Assembly (NCBI RefSeq): GCF_016907675.1
Contig: NZ_JAFBCJ010000001.1
Coordinates: 2,046,001 to 2,110,000, forward strand
Reading direction: 5' to 3'
Source: Geodermatophilus bullaregiensis
GTDB lineage: Bacteria; Actinomycetota; Actinomycetes; Mycobacteriales; Geodermatophilaceae
Length of the DNA: 64,000 nucleotides
In this document: piece after piece, positions 1 to 7,621 of the stretch
Layout of the letters: each line of letters starts with the position of its first letter
How positions within the stretch are numbered: position 1 is the stretch's first letter
Notes under the pieces: generated by a model
Seen by the model: the letters and a program-made list of their open reading frames with translations, nothing else
Told to the model about the DNA's origin: nothing
The model's database searches: none
Made by a program: the position numbers and the translations under genes

Positions 1-363
1 CCGGGCCGGCCGGCCGGCGCCGATGACCCGCCCGGGGTCGCGGGACACCCGCCCGGTGTCGGAGACGCGACCGGTGTCGGCGCCCCGGCTCCGCTCGGCG
101 ACCCGTCCGGTGTCGCGGGACAGCCGGCCGGTGTCGGACACCCGGCCGGTGTCGCTGGCGCGGCGGCCGGGGTTGGGCCGGCCGGCGTCGGTGTCGGGAT
201 CGCGCTTGCGCTGCCGGATCGGCGTCTCGCCGGTGTCCTCGCCGCGGCCACGGCGGCGGACGCTGCGCGGCGCCTCGATGCCGGCCTCGCGGAGGATGTC
301 GGCCAGCGGCCGTCCGCCGGTCTCCGGGTCGCGTCGGGGGTCGGGGTCCCGGGGCTGTGCCAT
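1..363 (-). CDS. Hypothetical protein with DTGR repeats, C-terminus cut by the window edge
   Basis: The reading frame opens at ATG 363 and runs off the left edge without a stop, so 121 residues are visible. The N-terminus carries a short helical stretch (PLADILREAGIEAPRS). From about residue 70 the chain becomes an arginine-rich, low-complexity tail in which a D-T-G-R unit recurs six times with small changes (SDTGRV, SDTGRL, RDTGRV, ADTGRV, RDPGRV). The start overlaps the stop of the upstream phosphatase gene as TGATG, so translation is probably coupled. I recognise no family. The basic repeats suggest a disordered nucleic-acid- or polyanion-binding tail, which would suit a polyphosphate-enzyme partner, but that is only inference. 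Confidence 0.7.
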   Translation of the reverse strand, partial: MAQPRDPDPRRDPETGGRPLADILREAGIEAPRSVRRRGRGEDTGETPIRQRKRDPDTDAGRPNPGRRASDTGRVSDTGRLSRDTGRVAERSRGADTGRVSDTGRVSRDPGRVIGAGRPAR

Positions 364-1307
364 CACGCGTCTCCCAACGAGTCGAGTCGCCGGAGGATGA
401 CGCCCTCGCGCAGCGCCCACGGACAGATCCGCACGGAGGGTAGATCCAGGGCCTGCATGGCGGCCTGCGCCACGACCGCGCCGGCCGGCACCTGGTGGGC
501 GCGGTCGGGCGACACGCCGCGCAGCTCGGCCAGGGCGCGCGACTCGATCCGCGACACGAAGCCGATCAGCTGGCCCAGGGCGTCGCAGGAGAGCTCCCTC
601 GGCACCCGGAGCCCGGCCGAGTAGGGGGCGGCCCCGGTCAGCCGGGCCAGCGTGCGGAACGTCTTGCTCGTGGCCGCCACCAGGTCCGGCGGCCCGGCGT
701 CCTTGAGCTTCTTCGCCGCGGGCCTGAGCACGTCGACGGCGTGCTCGCCCAGGGCGGTGAGGGCGGCGAGGTCGGGCCGGCCACCGGTGGCGGCCTCCGG
801 CAGGAAGCGGCGGGTCATGCGGCCGGCGCCCAGCGGCACCGACAGGGCGACCTCGGGGTCCTCGTCCACGCCGCTGGCCAGCTCCAGCGACCCGCCACCG
901 ATGTCGAGCACCAGCAGCCGGCCCGCGCTCCAGCCGTACCACCGGCGGACGGCGAGGAAGGTCAGCCGCGCCTCCTCCTCGCCGCTGGTCACCTGCAGCG
1001 AGACGCCGGTCTGCCGGCGGACCCGCTCGAGCACCTCCATGCCGTTGCGCGCCTCGCGGATGGCCGAGGTGACCAGTGCGAGCACCTCCTCGCAGCCGAG
1101 CTTCTCGGCCTGCTCGCACGCCTTGCGCACGGCCTTGACCAGCGCCTTCTCGCCCTCCTTGGACAGCACGTCGTCGTCCCCGACGTGCTCGGCGAGGCGC
1201 AGCAGCCACCGGTCGTCGTGCTGCGCGGTGGGGTGTCCGCCGCGGTGGGCGTCGACCACGAGCAGGTGGACGGTGTTCGAGCCGACGTCCAGCACCCCGA
1301 GCCGCAT
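363..1307 (-). CDS. ppx: Ppx/GppA family exopolyphosphatase
   Basis: This is a 314-residue ASKHA-fold phosphatase that hydrolyses polyphosphate or (p)ppGpp-type substrates. The N-terminal phosphate-binding loop is [11 protein letters not shown] (residues 7-17), and the second glycine-rich loop is [10 protein letters not shown] near residue 138. At 314 residues it is the short Ppx1-type form without the C-terminal HD domain of E. coli Ppx. CAGACT lies 6 nt before the ATG and there is no ribosome-binding site, so the message is probably leaderless. It is divergent from the Cys-motif gene at 1387, as ppx1 (Rv0496) is beside Rv0495c in M. tuberculosis, and it overlaps the downstream repeat-protein gene. 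Family is certain; substrate preference is not visible. Confidence 0.9.
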   Translation of the reverse strand: MRLGVLDVGSNTVHLLVVDAHRGGHPTAQHDDRWLLRLAEHVGDDDVLSKEGEKALVKAVRKACEQAEKLGCEEVLALVTSAIREARNGMEVLERVRRQTGVSLQVTSGEEEARLTFLAVRRWYGWSAGRLLVLDIGGGSLELASGVDEDPEVALSVPLGAGRMTRRFLPEAATGGRPDLAALTALGEHAVDVLRPAAKKLKDAGPPDLVAATSKTFRTLARLTGAAPYSAGLRVPRELSCDALGQLIGFVSRIESRALAELRGVSPDRAHQVPAGAVVAQAAMQALDLPSVRICPWALREGVILRRLDSLGDA

Positions 1308-1374
1308 GCGGTCAGTCTGCCGGTCCCGCCGCCACCGGGCCGATCCGGAGGGCCGCCGGGGTCCCCGGCGTCCC

Positions 1375-1380
1375 TACGCT
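1375..1380 (+). promoter_or_regulatory. -10 hexamer of a leaderless start
   Basis: TACGCT ends 6 nt before the GTG at 1387. No purine-rich ribosome-binding site lies between. Confidence 0.6.
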
Positions 1381-1386
1381 GGGGCG

Positions 1387-2193
1387 GTGCAGGACGCGCC
1401 TCCCGAGGTCGACCCCGACTTCGCCCGCGAGTGGGTGGAGTTCCCCGACCCCGCCGACCCCGGACACCTCGTACGGGCCGACCTCACCTGGCTGGCCTCG
1501 GCGTGGACCTGCGTGTTCGGCCGCGGCTGCGCGGGCGTCGTCCCCGGCCGGCCCGACGACGGCTGCTGCAGCCACGGCGCGTTCTTCGCCGACGAGGACG
1601 ACCTCGCCCGGGTGACCGCCGCGGTCGCCGACCTGGCCGACGAGGACTGGCAGCTGGCCCCCGTCGGCCGCGGCGCGTGGACGGAGGAGGACGCCGCGGA
1701 CGACGAGGGCGGCGTCCGCTCGCTGCGCACCCGCCTGGTCGACGGCGCCTGCGTGTTCCTCAACCGGCCCGGCTTCCCCGGCGGCAGCGGCTGCGCACTG
1801 CACCGCATGGCCCTGCGGGAGGAGCTGCACCCGCTGACCACCAAGCCCGACGTCTGCTGGCAGCTGCCGGTGCGCCGCGAGCAGGAGCAGGTCGAGCGGC
1901 CCGACGGGAGCACCGTGCTGGTCAGCACCGTGGGCGAGTTCGACCGCCGCGGGTGGGGCCCGGGCGGCGCGGACCTGCACTGGTGGTGCACCGGCTCCCC
2001 CGCCGCGCACGTCTCCCCCGAGCCGCTGGTGCTCACCTACGGCCCCGAGCTGACCGCGCTGCTGGGCGCAGCCGCCTACGCCGAGCTGCGCCGGCTGACC
2101 GAGGCACGGCTCGACCAGGGCATGGTCGCGCCGCACCCGGCCAGTCCCCCACCCGTGCCGCTGACGCTGCACCGACGCCGGCCGGCCGGCTGA
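1387..2193 (+). CDS. Conserved Cys-motif protein (Rv0495c-like)
   Basis: This 268-residue protein is acidic and cytosolic, with no signal peptide or membrane segment. A cluster of cysteines sits at C42, C48 and the pair C60-C61, followed by H63 (C-x5-C-x11-CC-x-H), which is likely to bind metal or react to redox. Further cysteines occur later in SGCALHRM and DVCWQLP. The GTG start is set by the leaderless -10 box just upstream; a longer frame reaching back over the ppx gene has no support. Its place opposite ppx matches Rv0495c, a conserved mycobacterial protein linked to redox balance. The equivalence rests on position and on the cysteine pattern and has not been confirmed by alignment. Confidence 0.75.
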   Translation: MQDAPPEVDPDFAREWVEFPDPADPGHLVRADLTWLASAWTCVFGRGCAGVVPGRPDDGCCSHGAFFADEDDLARVTAAVADLADEDWQLAPVGRGAWTEEDAADDEGGVRSLRTRLVDGACVFLNRPGFPGGSGCALHRMALREELHPLTTKPDVCWQLPVRREQEQVERPDGSTVLVSTVGEFDRRGWGPGGADLHWWCTGSPAAHVSPEPLVLTYGPELTALLGAAAYAELRRLTEARLDQGMVAPHPASPPPVPLTLHRRRPAG

Positions 2194-2287
2194 GCGGCAC
2201 CGCTCCGGCGGGGGTCGGGAGCGCCCGGACGGCGCCGTCCGCCACTACCCTGCTCGGGACCACCGCGACGACCGGACGGCGAGGACT

Positions 2288-4450
2288 GTGATCGACGGAC
2301 AGGCGGCGGGCCGTGCGGGGTCGTCGGCCAGCGGGCGCGGACACGACAACGCGCTGCTCGCGCTGGTCCGCGTCCCCGTGTTCCGGCGCATGTGGGCGGC
2401 GATCACCGTCTCCAGCCTCGGTGACTGGCTCGGCCTGCTGGCGACGACGGCCCTGGCCCAGCAGCTCACCCGCGACGAGTCGACGGCGGTGCAGGGCGCG
2501 GCGATCTCCGGCGTCATCCTCACCCGGCTGCTGCCCGACCTGGTCCTGGGCCCGCTCGCCGGCGCCCTGGCCGACCGGCTCGACCGGCGCACCACCGTCG
2601 TCGTCGGCGAGCTGCTGGCGCTGGGCCTGTACCTGTCGATCGCGGTCAGCTACGAGCTGACCTGGCTCTACGTCGCGCAGTTCCTCGTCGAGGCGGTCGG
2701 GCTGTTCACCAACCCGGCCAAGCAGGCGATCTGGGTGGCCATCGTGCCGCGGGAGCGGCTGGCGGTGGCCAACCAGGTCTCGCTGTTCAGCGTCTACGGC
2801 GCCGTCCCGGTGGCCGCGCTGCTGTTCGCGCTGCTGTCCACGGTCAGCCGGGTCTTCCCCGGCGGCGGTGAGGGCGGCGAGGCGCGGACGGCGATCGTCG
2901 TCGCGCTGGTGTTCAACGCCGCCAGCTTCGGGCTCTCGGCGGTCACCGTCTTCCTCTCGCGGGCGATGATCCCGCCGACGGCGACCGACCGCGAGACGCC
3001 GGCCAACGTCTTCTCCCTCGTCGTCGAGGGCGTGTCCTTCCTGCGCGGGCAGCCGCTCATGCGGGCCCTCTACGTCGGCGTCATCGGCGCCTTCGGGGCC
3101 GGCGGGCTGATCATCGGCGTCGCCCAGCTCTACATCGCGACGCTGGACGCCGGCACGGCCGGCTACGGCGTGGTCTTCGGCATCGTGTTCACCGGCCTGG
3201 CCCTGGGCATGCTCGTCGGGCCGCGGATCCTGCCCACGGTGCCGCGGCGCGCGCTGTTCGCCCGCTCCATCGGGCTGGCCGGGGTGGCGCTGCTGGCCAT
3301 GTCGGTGCTGCAGGACTTCGTGCTGGCCACCGGCGCGGCCTTCCTCGTCGGCCTGTTCGCCGGGGTGTCCTGGATCATCGGCTACACGCTGATCGGCTTC
3401 GAGGTCGAGGACCGGCTGCGCGGCCGGGTGTTCGCGTTCGTCATCTCCTCGGTGCGGATCGTGCTGCTGCTCGCCGTCGCCGTCGGCCCGGGCCTGGCCG
3501 GCCTGCTGGGCACGCACGAGCTGCGCTTCGGCGAGCTGGTCCTCACCCTCAGCGGCCCCGGCCTCACGCTGCTGGTGGGTGGTGTCCTCGCGCTCGCGGT
3601 GAGCGCCTACGCCGTCCGGCAGGTGGCGCCCCGCGACCGGACCCGGACCCGCCTGCGCGACTCGCTGCGGCTGCTGTGGGGCACCTCCGACCTCCTCTCG
3701 GCCTCCTCGAGCGGCGTCGGGCTGTTCGTCGTGGTCGAGGGCGCCGACCGCGACCTCACCCGCCGCTACACCGCCGACCTCGCGCAGGCGCTGCGGGAGG
3801 ACGGCCACACCGTGGTGGCCACCCACGAGCCGAGCGACACGGCACTGGGCCGGCAGGTGCGCCAGCTGCTCTACCCGCCGGTGCCCCCGGCCGGCCGGTC
3901 GGTGACCGACGGCGAGGGCCGTCCGGTGGCCGCCTACACCGCCGCGCTGCTGGCCGCCGCCGACCGGGCCGAGCACGTGGCCACGGTGATCCGCCCGGCG
4001 CTCAAGCGGCGCGAGGTCGTGGTGTGCAACCACTACGTGGACACCTCGATCGCCTTCCACGGCGCCGGGCAGGGCCTGGACGCCGACCGCATCTTCCGGA
4101 CGTCGCTGTGGGCCACCCGCGGCCTGCTGCCCGACCTCACCGTGGTCGTCGACTCCCCCGTCACCGCCGGCCCGGTGGACGCCGACGCCGACGCCGTCCG
4201 CGCGGCCTTCCTCGCCCAGGCCGAGGCCGCTCCCACCCGCTACGTCGTCGTCCCGGGCGAGCTGCTGGGCGCCGACGCCGCGTCCGGCGGGACCGGGCTG
4301 GTGTCCGACGCCGTCCGCCGGCGGATCACCACGCTGCTCGCCCAGCGCCACCCGGAGACCGGCGAGGGAGGGCCCGACGGCACCGCCGGCGCGCCGGTGG
4401 GCGCGGCGCGGACCGGTACCGGGAGCGTCGCCGGAGGCTCCGTAGGCTGA
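2288..4450 (+). CDS. MFS permease fused to a degenerate thymidylate-kinase-like domain
   Basis: This is a 720-residue fusion. Residues 1 to about 440 form a 12-helix major-facilitator permease of the MFS_3/enterobactin-exporter type (N-terminal RVPVFRRMW; loop LADRLDRRT). After a short linker, residues 478-700 follow the dTMP-kinase layout (VVVEGADRD..., THEPSDTALGRQVRQLL, an HYVDTSIAFHGAGQGLD segment). Streptomyces and Frankia carry fusions of this kind annotated as dTMP kinases. Here the nucleotide loop is broken: the family's GxxGK(S/T) becomes R488-D489-L490-T491-R492, and the catalytic D-R-Y becomes N581-H582-Y583. The domain is therefore probably a sensor or regulatory module and not an active kinase. 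The gene starts at GTG; a possible -10 (TACCCT) lies about 35 nt upstream. Confidence 0.8.
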   Translation: MIDGQAAGRAGSSASGRGHDNALLALVRVPVFRRMWAAITVSSLGDWLGLLATTALAQQLTRDESTAVQGAAISGVILTRLLPDLVLGPLAGALADRLDRRTTVVVGELLALGLYLSIAVSYELTWLYVAQFLVEAVGLFTNPAKQAIWVAIVPRERLAVANQVSLFSVYGAVPVAALLFALLSTVSRVFPGGGEGGEARTAIVVALVFNAASFGLSAVTVFLSRAMIPPTATDRETPANVFSLVVEGVSFLRGQPLMRALYVGVIGAFGAGGLIIGVAQLYIATLDAGTAGYGVVFGIVFTGLALGMLVGPRILPTVPRRALFARSIGLAGVALLAMSVLQDFVLATGAAFLVGLFAGVSWIIGYTLIGFEVEDRLRGRVFAFVISSVRIVLLLAVAVGPGLAGLLGTHELRFGELVLTLSGPGLTLLVGGVLALAVSAYAVRQVAPRDRTRTRLRDSLRLLWGTSDLLSASSSGVGLFVVVEGADRDLTRRYTADLAQALREDGHTVVATHEPSDTALGRQVRQLLYPPVPPAGRSVTDGEGRPVAAYTAALLAAADRAEHVATVIRPALKRREVVVCNHYVDTSIAFHGAGQGLDADRIFRTSLWATRGLLPDLTVVVDSPVTAGPVDADADAVRAAFLAQAEAAPTRYVVVPGELLGADAASGGTGLVSDAVRRRITTLLAQRHPETGEGGPDGTAGAPVGAARTGTGSVAGGSVG
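4443..4448 (+). promoter_or_regulatory. -10 hexamer of a leaderless start
   Basis: TAGGCT lies inside the last codons of the MFS fusion gene, 6 nt before the GTG at 4455. The methyltransferase may thus be transcribed on its own as well as by read-through. Confidence 0.5.
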
Positions 4451-4454
4451 CCGC

Positions 4455-5303
4455 GTGGCTGCCCCGGTGACCTGGACGACCGAGGACACCGAGGAGGTCG
4501 ACTGCTGCCTGTGCGGCGTGCGCGGCCGGCTCGTGCACGACCTCGCCCCCTTCGGCGTCGTGCGGTGCCCGCGGTGCGGCCTGGTCTTCGTCAGCCCGCG
4601 GCTGCGCCCCGAGGCCCTCCAGCGGCTCTACGACGACGTCGGCTACTTCGAGGGCGGCGTGTACGGCGGCGGTGTCGACGGCGGGGACGGCACCGGCCCC
4701 GCGGCCGCCGACGGCAGGTTCGACCCCGCGATGCTGCTGCAGCGCACCTGGACGGCGGGCCGGCTCGCGCTGCTCGACCGGGTGCGCGGCCGGAGCCCGG
4801 ACGGCCGGCTGCTGGAGGTCGGCGCCGGCTACGGCCTGTTCCTGGACGCGGCCCGGCGGGCCGGCTGGGAGACCAGCGGGGTGGAGCTGTCGCGCACCGG
4901 CGCGCGGCACGCCCGGGAGACGCTCGGCCTCGACGTCTTCTGCGGCCAGCTCGCCGACGCCCCGCTGCGGCCGGGCTTCGACGTCGTCTGCGCGTGGGAC
5001 ACCGTGGAGCACGTGCCCGACCCGCTCGACCTCTGGCGCACCGTCCGGTCGCTGGTGGCCGACGACGGCGTCGTGCTGTTCTCCACGCCCTACGTCTCGT
5101 CGCTGCCCGCGCGCCTGCTGGGCACCCGCTGGTGGACGCTCAAGCCGGCCGAGCACATCTGGCACTTCACCCCGCGCACCCACGGGGTGCTGCTGGCCCG
5201 CGCGGGGCTGGCGCTGACCCGGGTGGTGCGCAACCCGCTGGCCCCGGCCAACGCCGGGCGGCTGGACTCCCTGGTCGGCGTGGCCCGGCCGGTCCCGCTG
5301 TGA
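4455..5303 (+). CDS. Class I SAM-dependent methyltransferase with zinc-ribbon head
   Basis: This is a 282-residue cytosolic protein. Residues about 15-45 form a zinc ribbon (CCLCG ... VRCPRCGLVFVSPR). A Methyltransf_23-type Rossmann domain follows: motif I is LLEVGAGYGLFLDAAR, and the later DVVCAWDTVEHVPDP segment is the acidic post-I region typical of UbiE/Coq-like enzymes. The C-terminal part (WWTLKPAEHIWHFT) resembles methyltransferases acting on sugars or lipids, but the substrate cannot be read from the sequence. It lies 4 nt behind the MFS fusion gene and ends 4 nt from the stop of the convergent GlxA-type regulator gene. Confidence 0.8.
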   Translation: MAAPVTWTTEDTEEVDCCLCGVRGRLVHDLAPFGVVRCPRCGLVFVSPRLRPEALQRLYDDVGYFEGGVYGGGVDGGDGTGPAAADGRFDPAMLLQRTWTAGRLALLDRVRGRSPDGRLLEVGAGYGLFLDAARRAGWETSGVELSRTGARHARETLGLDVFCGQLADAPLRPGFDVVCAWDTVEHVPDPLDLWRTVRSLVADDGVVLFSTPYVSSLPARLLGTRWWTLKPAEHIWHFTPRTHGVLLARAGLALTRVVRNPLAPANAGRLDSLVGVARPVPL

Positions 5304-5307
5304 CCCC

Positions 5308-6321
5308 TCACGCCGCCGAGCCGTCCTCGGCGGCGTCGGGCACCGCCCGCACGACCGCGCCGGTGCGGAAGGTCTGCCGGTAGGCCCGCGGCGAGACGCC
5401 GCGACGGCGGACGAACTGCTCGCGGAAGCCGGCGGCGGTGCCGAAGCCGACCAGCCGGGCGACCTCCTCGACGGAGGCGTCGCTGTCCTCGAGCAACGTC
5501 TCGGCGGCGGCCAGCCGCTGGCCGAGCAGCCAGGCGTGGGGCGTCGTGCCGGTGGTGGCCTTGAACCGGCGGGCGAAGCTGCGCGGGCTCATCAGGGCAC
5601 GCCGGGCGAGCACGTCGACGCTGAGGTCGTCGGCCAGGTGGGCGCGGGCCCAGTCGAGCACGACGCCGAGGCGGTCGTCCTCGCACTCGGCGACCGGGGC
5701 GTCGATGAACTGGGCCTGCCCACCGTCGCGGTGCGGCGGGACGACCATCTCGCGGGCCAGCGCGTTGGCCGCGGCGGCGCCCCACTCGCGGCGCACCAGG
5801 TGCAGCATCGCGTCCACCCCGGCCGCCGTCCCCGCGCCGGTGACCACCTGGCCGCAGTCGACGTAGAGGACGGCGGGGTCGACCCGCACCGCCGGGAAGC
5901 GGGCCGCGAGCTCCCCGGCCCAGCGCCAGTGGGTGGTGGCCCGGCAGCCGTCGAGCAGCCCGGCCGCCGCGGCGACGAAGGCCCCGGTGCAGTGGGTGAC
6001 GATCGTGGCCCCGCGGGCGTGCGCGGCGCGGACCGCCGCGATCAGCGCCGCCGTCGGCTCCGCGTCGAACACCTCCCACGCGGTGATCAGCACGATGTCG
6101 GACGCCGCCAGTCGCGCGAAGTCGTGCTCCACGGTGATGGGGATGCCGGTGTCGGTGCGCACGACCCCGGGCCGCTCGGTGACCAGCGCGAAGTCGAAGC
6201 GCGGCAGGCCCATGGCGCGGCGGTCGTAGCCGAACACCTCGGCGGCGACACCGATGCCGAAGCTGCCGACGATGCCGTCGGCGACGACGGCGCTGACGAC
6301 GACGGGACGGTCCTCGTGCAC
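5308..6321 (-). CDS. GlxA-type AraC regulator (DJ-1/PfpI domain plus HTH)
   Basis: This is a 337-residue transcription factor. Residues 1 to about 190 form a DJ-1/PfpI-like class I glutamine-amidotransferase fold, with the nucleophile-elbow motif HCTGAFVAAAAGLLDG. Residues about 215-325 carry the AraC double helix-turn-helix (RALMSPRSFARRFKAT and VGFGTAAGFREQFVRR). Proteins of this class sense small metabolites, often in amino-acid or detoxification pathways, and usually activate a neighbouring gene. No obvious target sits beside it. CACACT lies 6 nt before the GTG start, consistent with a leaderless transcript. The stop is 4 nt from that of the convergent methyltransferase. Confidence 0.88.
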   Translation of the reverse strand: MHEDRPVVVSAVVADGIVGSFGIGVAAEVFGYDRRAMGLPRFDFALVTERPGVVRTDTGIPITVEHDFARLAASDIVLITAWEVFDAEPTAALIAAVRAAHARGATIVTHCTGAFVAAAAGLLDGCRATTHWRWAGELAARFPAVRVDPAVLYVDCGQVVTGAGTAAGVDAMLHLVRREWGAAAANALAREMVVPPHRDGGQAQFIDAPVAECEDDRLGVVLDWARAHLADDLSVDVLARRALMSPRSFARRFKATTGTTPHAWLLGQRLAAAETLLEDSDASVEEVARLVGFGTAAGFREQFVRRRGVSPRAYRQTFRTGAVVRAVPDAAEDGSAA

Positions 6322-6403
6322 GCCGACAGTGTGGCAGGAAAGACGCGAACAGTGTCAGTCCGGCCACTCGTCCGCCGGGCCGCACCGGAGCACGCTCGTC
6401 GAC

Positions 6404-6616
6404 GTGCTGCTGATCACCTGCCCCGTGACCCGGACCGACGAGCTGGTCGCAGACCGGCGCATCCGATCGGTCACCAACCACCCGACGCACGTCGCCCTGT
6501 CGGTGGAGTGCCCCTCCTGCGGGAGCGTGCACGTGTACCGGACCGGCCGGCGCTGGGAGGAGGCCCGGGCCGTCCGCGCCGCCGCCCGACCTGCGGCCGA
6601 GCTGGCCTCCGCCTAG
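6404..6616 (+). CDS. Small conserved-looking protein, possible zinc-knuckle
   Basis: This frame encodes 70 residues from GTG 6404. It has a cysteine at residue 6 (LLITCPVTRTDELV) and a CPSCGSVHVY motif in the middle, which together could form a small metal site. The rest is soluble and basic. A GGAG at 6387-6390 is rather far for a ribosome-binding site, so the start is uncertain. A longer frame from ATG 6254 would run back over the start of the divergent GlxA gene and is less likely. The stop overlaps the -10 of the next gene. I do not recognise a family; codon usage agrees with its neighbours. Confidence 0.5.
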   Translation: MLLITCPVTRTDELVADRRIRSVTNHPTHVALSVECPSCGSVHVYRTGRRWEEARAVRAAARPAAELASA

Positions 6617-6619
6617 ACT
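6614..6619 (+). promoter_or_regulatory. -10 hexamer of a leaderless start
   Basis: TAGACT lies 7 nt before the ATG at 6627. The box contains the TAG stop codon of the preceding small gene. Confidence 0.6.
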
Positions 6620-6626
6620 CGAACAC

Positions 6627-6848
6627 ATGAGCGAAGAGAACGTCAACACCGGCCAGCCCGGCGACCCCACCGCCGAGAAGGACCCGTCGGACTGGGTGAC
6701 CGGCGACGAGCCCGCCACCGGGGCGCAGAAGAGCTACCTGAACACCCTGGCGCGCCAGGCCGGCGAGGACGTGCCGGAGGACATCACCAAGGCCGACGCG
6801 TCCCGCAAGATCGACGAGCTGCAGGAGGAGACCGGCCGGGGCAACTGA
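6627..6848 (+). CDS. DUF3072 family small protein
   Basis: This acidic 73-residue protein matches the DUF3072 pattern: a disordered N-terminus (about 30 residues rich in D, P, T and E) and a conserved helical end with GAQKSYLNTLARQAGE and TKADASRKIDELQEETGRG. The C-terminal piece resembles a SAP-like helix pair; the role is unknown, although the family is widespread and often strongly expressed in actinobacteria. The transcript is probably leaderless. It converges on regX3, and the space between the two stops is filled by hairpin repeat A. Confidence 0.85.
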   Translation: MSEENVNTGQPGDPTAEKDPSDWVTGDEPATGAQKSYLNTLARQAGEDVPEDITKADASRKIDELQEETGRGN

Positions 6849-6880
6849 CTCCCCCGGCCGGCTGCCTCCGGGGGCCGGGT

Positions 6881-6940
6881 GGCCCTCCTGCAGGGTCCCG
6901 CCGCGAGCCTGCGAGTGGCGGGGGGCAGGAGGGTCCTCCC
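6881..6940. repeat. Covarying hairpin repeat, copy A
   Basis: Outer arms GGCCCTCCTGC (6881-6891) and GCAGGAGGGTCC (6925-6936) enclose an inner stem CCCGCC/GGCGGG around a GCGAGCCTGCGAG core. The right arm ends 4 nt from the regX3 stop. It probably ends transcription from both sides. Confidence 0.75.
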
Positions 6941-7621
6941 TCAGGTCTCGAACTTGTAGCCCAGCCCCCGCACGGTGACCAGGTGCTTGGGGTTGGCCGG
7001 ATCGGGCTCGATCTTGGCGCGCAGCCGCTTGACGTGGACGTCGAGGGTCTTGGTGTCGCCGACGTAGTCCGAGCCCCAGACCCGGTCGATGAGCTGGCCG
7101 CGGGTCAGCACCCGCCCAGCGTTGCGCAGGAGCAGCTCGAGCAGGTCGAACTCCTTGAGCGGCAGCGCGACCGGCTCGCCGTCCACGGCGACGACGTGCC
7201 GCTCGACGTCCATGCGCACCGGGCCGGCCTCCAGCGTGCCGTCGGCCGGGGCCTCGACGTCCCCCCGCCGGCGCAGGACGGCGCGGATGCGGGCGACCAG
7301 CTCCCGCGCCGAGTACGGCTTGGTGACGTAGTCGTCGGCGCCGAGCTCCAGGCCCACGACCTTGTCGACCTCGGAGTCCTTGGCCGTCAGCATGATGATC
7401 GGGACGTTGCTGCGGGAGCGCAGCGCCCGGCAGACCTCCGTGCCCGGCAGCCCGGGCAGCATCAGGTCGAGCAGCACGACGTCGGCGCCAGCGCGGTCGA
7501 ACTCGGCCAGCGCGTCGGGCCCGGTGGGGGCCACGACCGCCTCGAAGCCCTCACGGCCGAGCATGTAGGACAGCGCGTCGGAGAAGGACTCCTCGTCCTC
7601 CACCACGAGCACTCGGGTCAT
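6941..7621 (-). CDS. regX3: RegX3-type response regulator
   Basis: This 226-residue OmpR/PhoB-type regulator is expected to control the phosphate-starvation response. The receiver domain spans residues 1-115 with acidic pocket E8-D9, phospho-acceptor D52 (LLDLMLPG) and the switch K in VTKPYS. The winged helix spans about residues 130-225 (KEFDLLELLLRNAGRVLTR; VKRLRAKIEPDP). The start overlaps the senX3 stop by ATGA. The order regX3-senX3 beside phoU and gpm matches the mycobacterial Rv0489-Rv0491 region. PHO-box-like repeats before phoU and pstS in this window are its likely targets. It ends at hairpin repeat A. Confidence 0.93.
   Translation of the reverse strand: MTRVLVVEDEESFSDALSYMLGREGFEAVVAPTGPDALAEFDRAGADVVLLDLMLPGLPGTEVCRALRSRSNVPIIMLTAKDSEVDKVVGLELGADDYVTKPYSARELVARIRAVLRRRGDVEAPADGTLEAGPVRMDVERHVVAVDGEPVALPLKEFDLLELLLRNAGRVLTRGQLIDRVWGSDYVGDTKTLDVHVKRLRAKIEPDPANPKHLVTVRGLGYKFET

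Noticed and set aside
23..400. Plus-strand frame at the left edge
   Set aside because: It is the reverse of the DTGR-repeat gene and shows only compositional repeats.
2033..4489. 818-codon open frame on the minus strand
   Set aside because: It is antisense to the MFS-kinase fusion gene, with compositional Arg/Gly/Asp-rich sequence and no domain pattern. Such long frames are common at this GC content.
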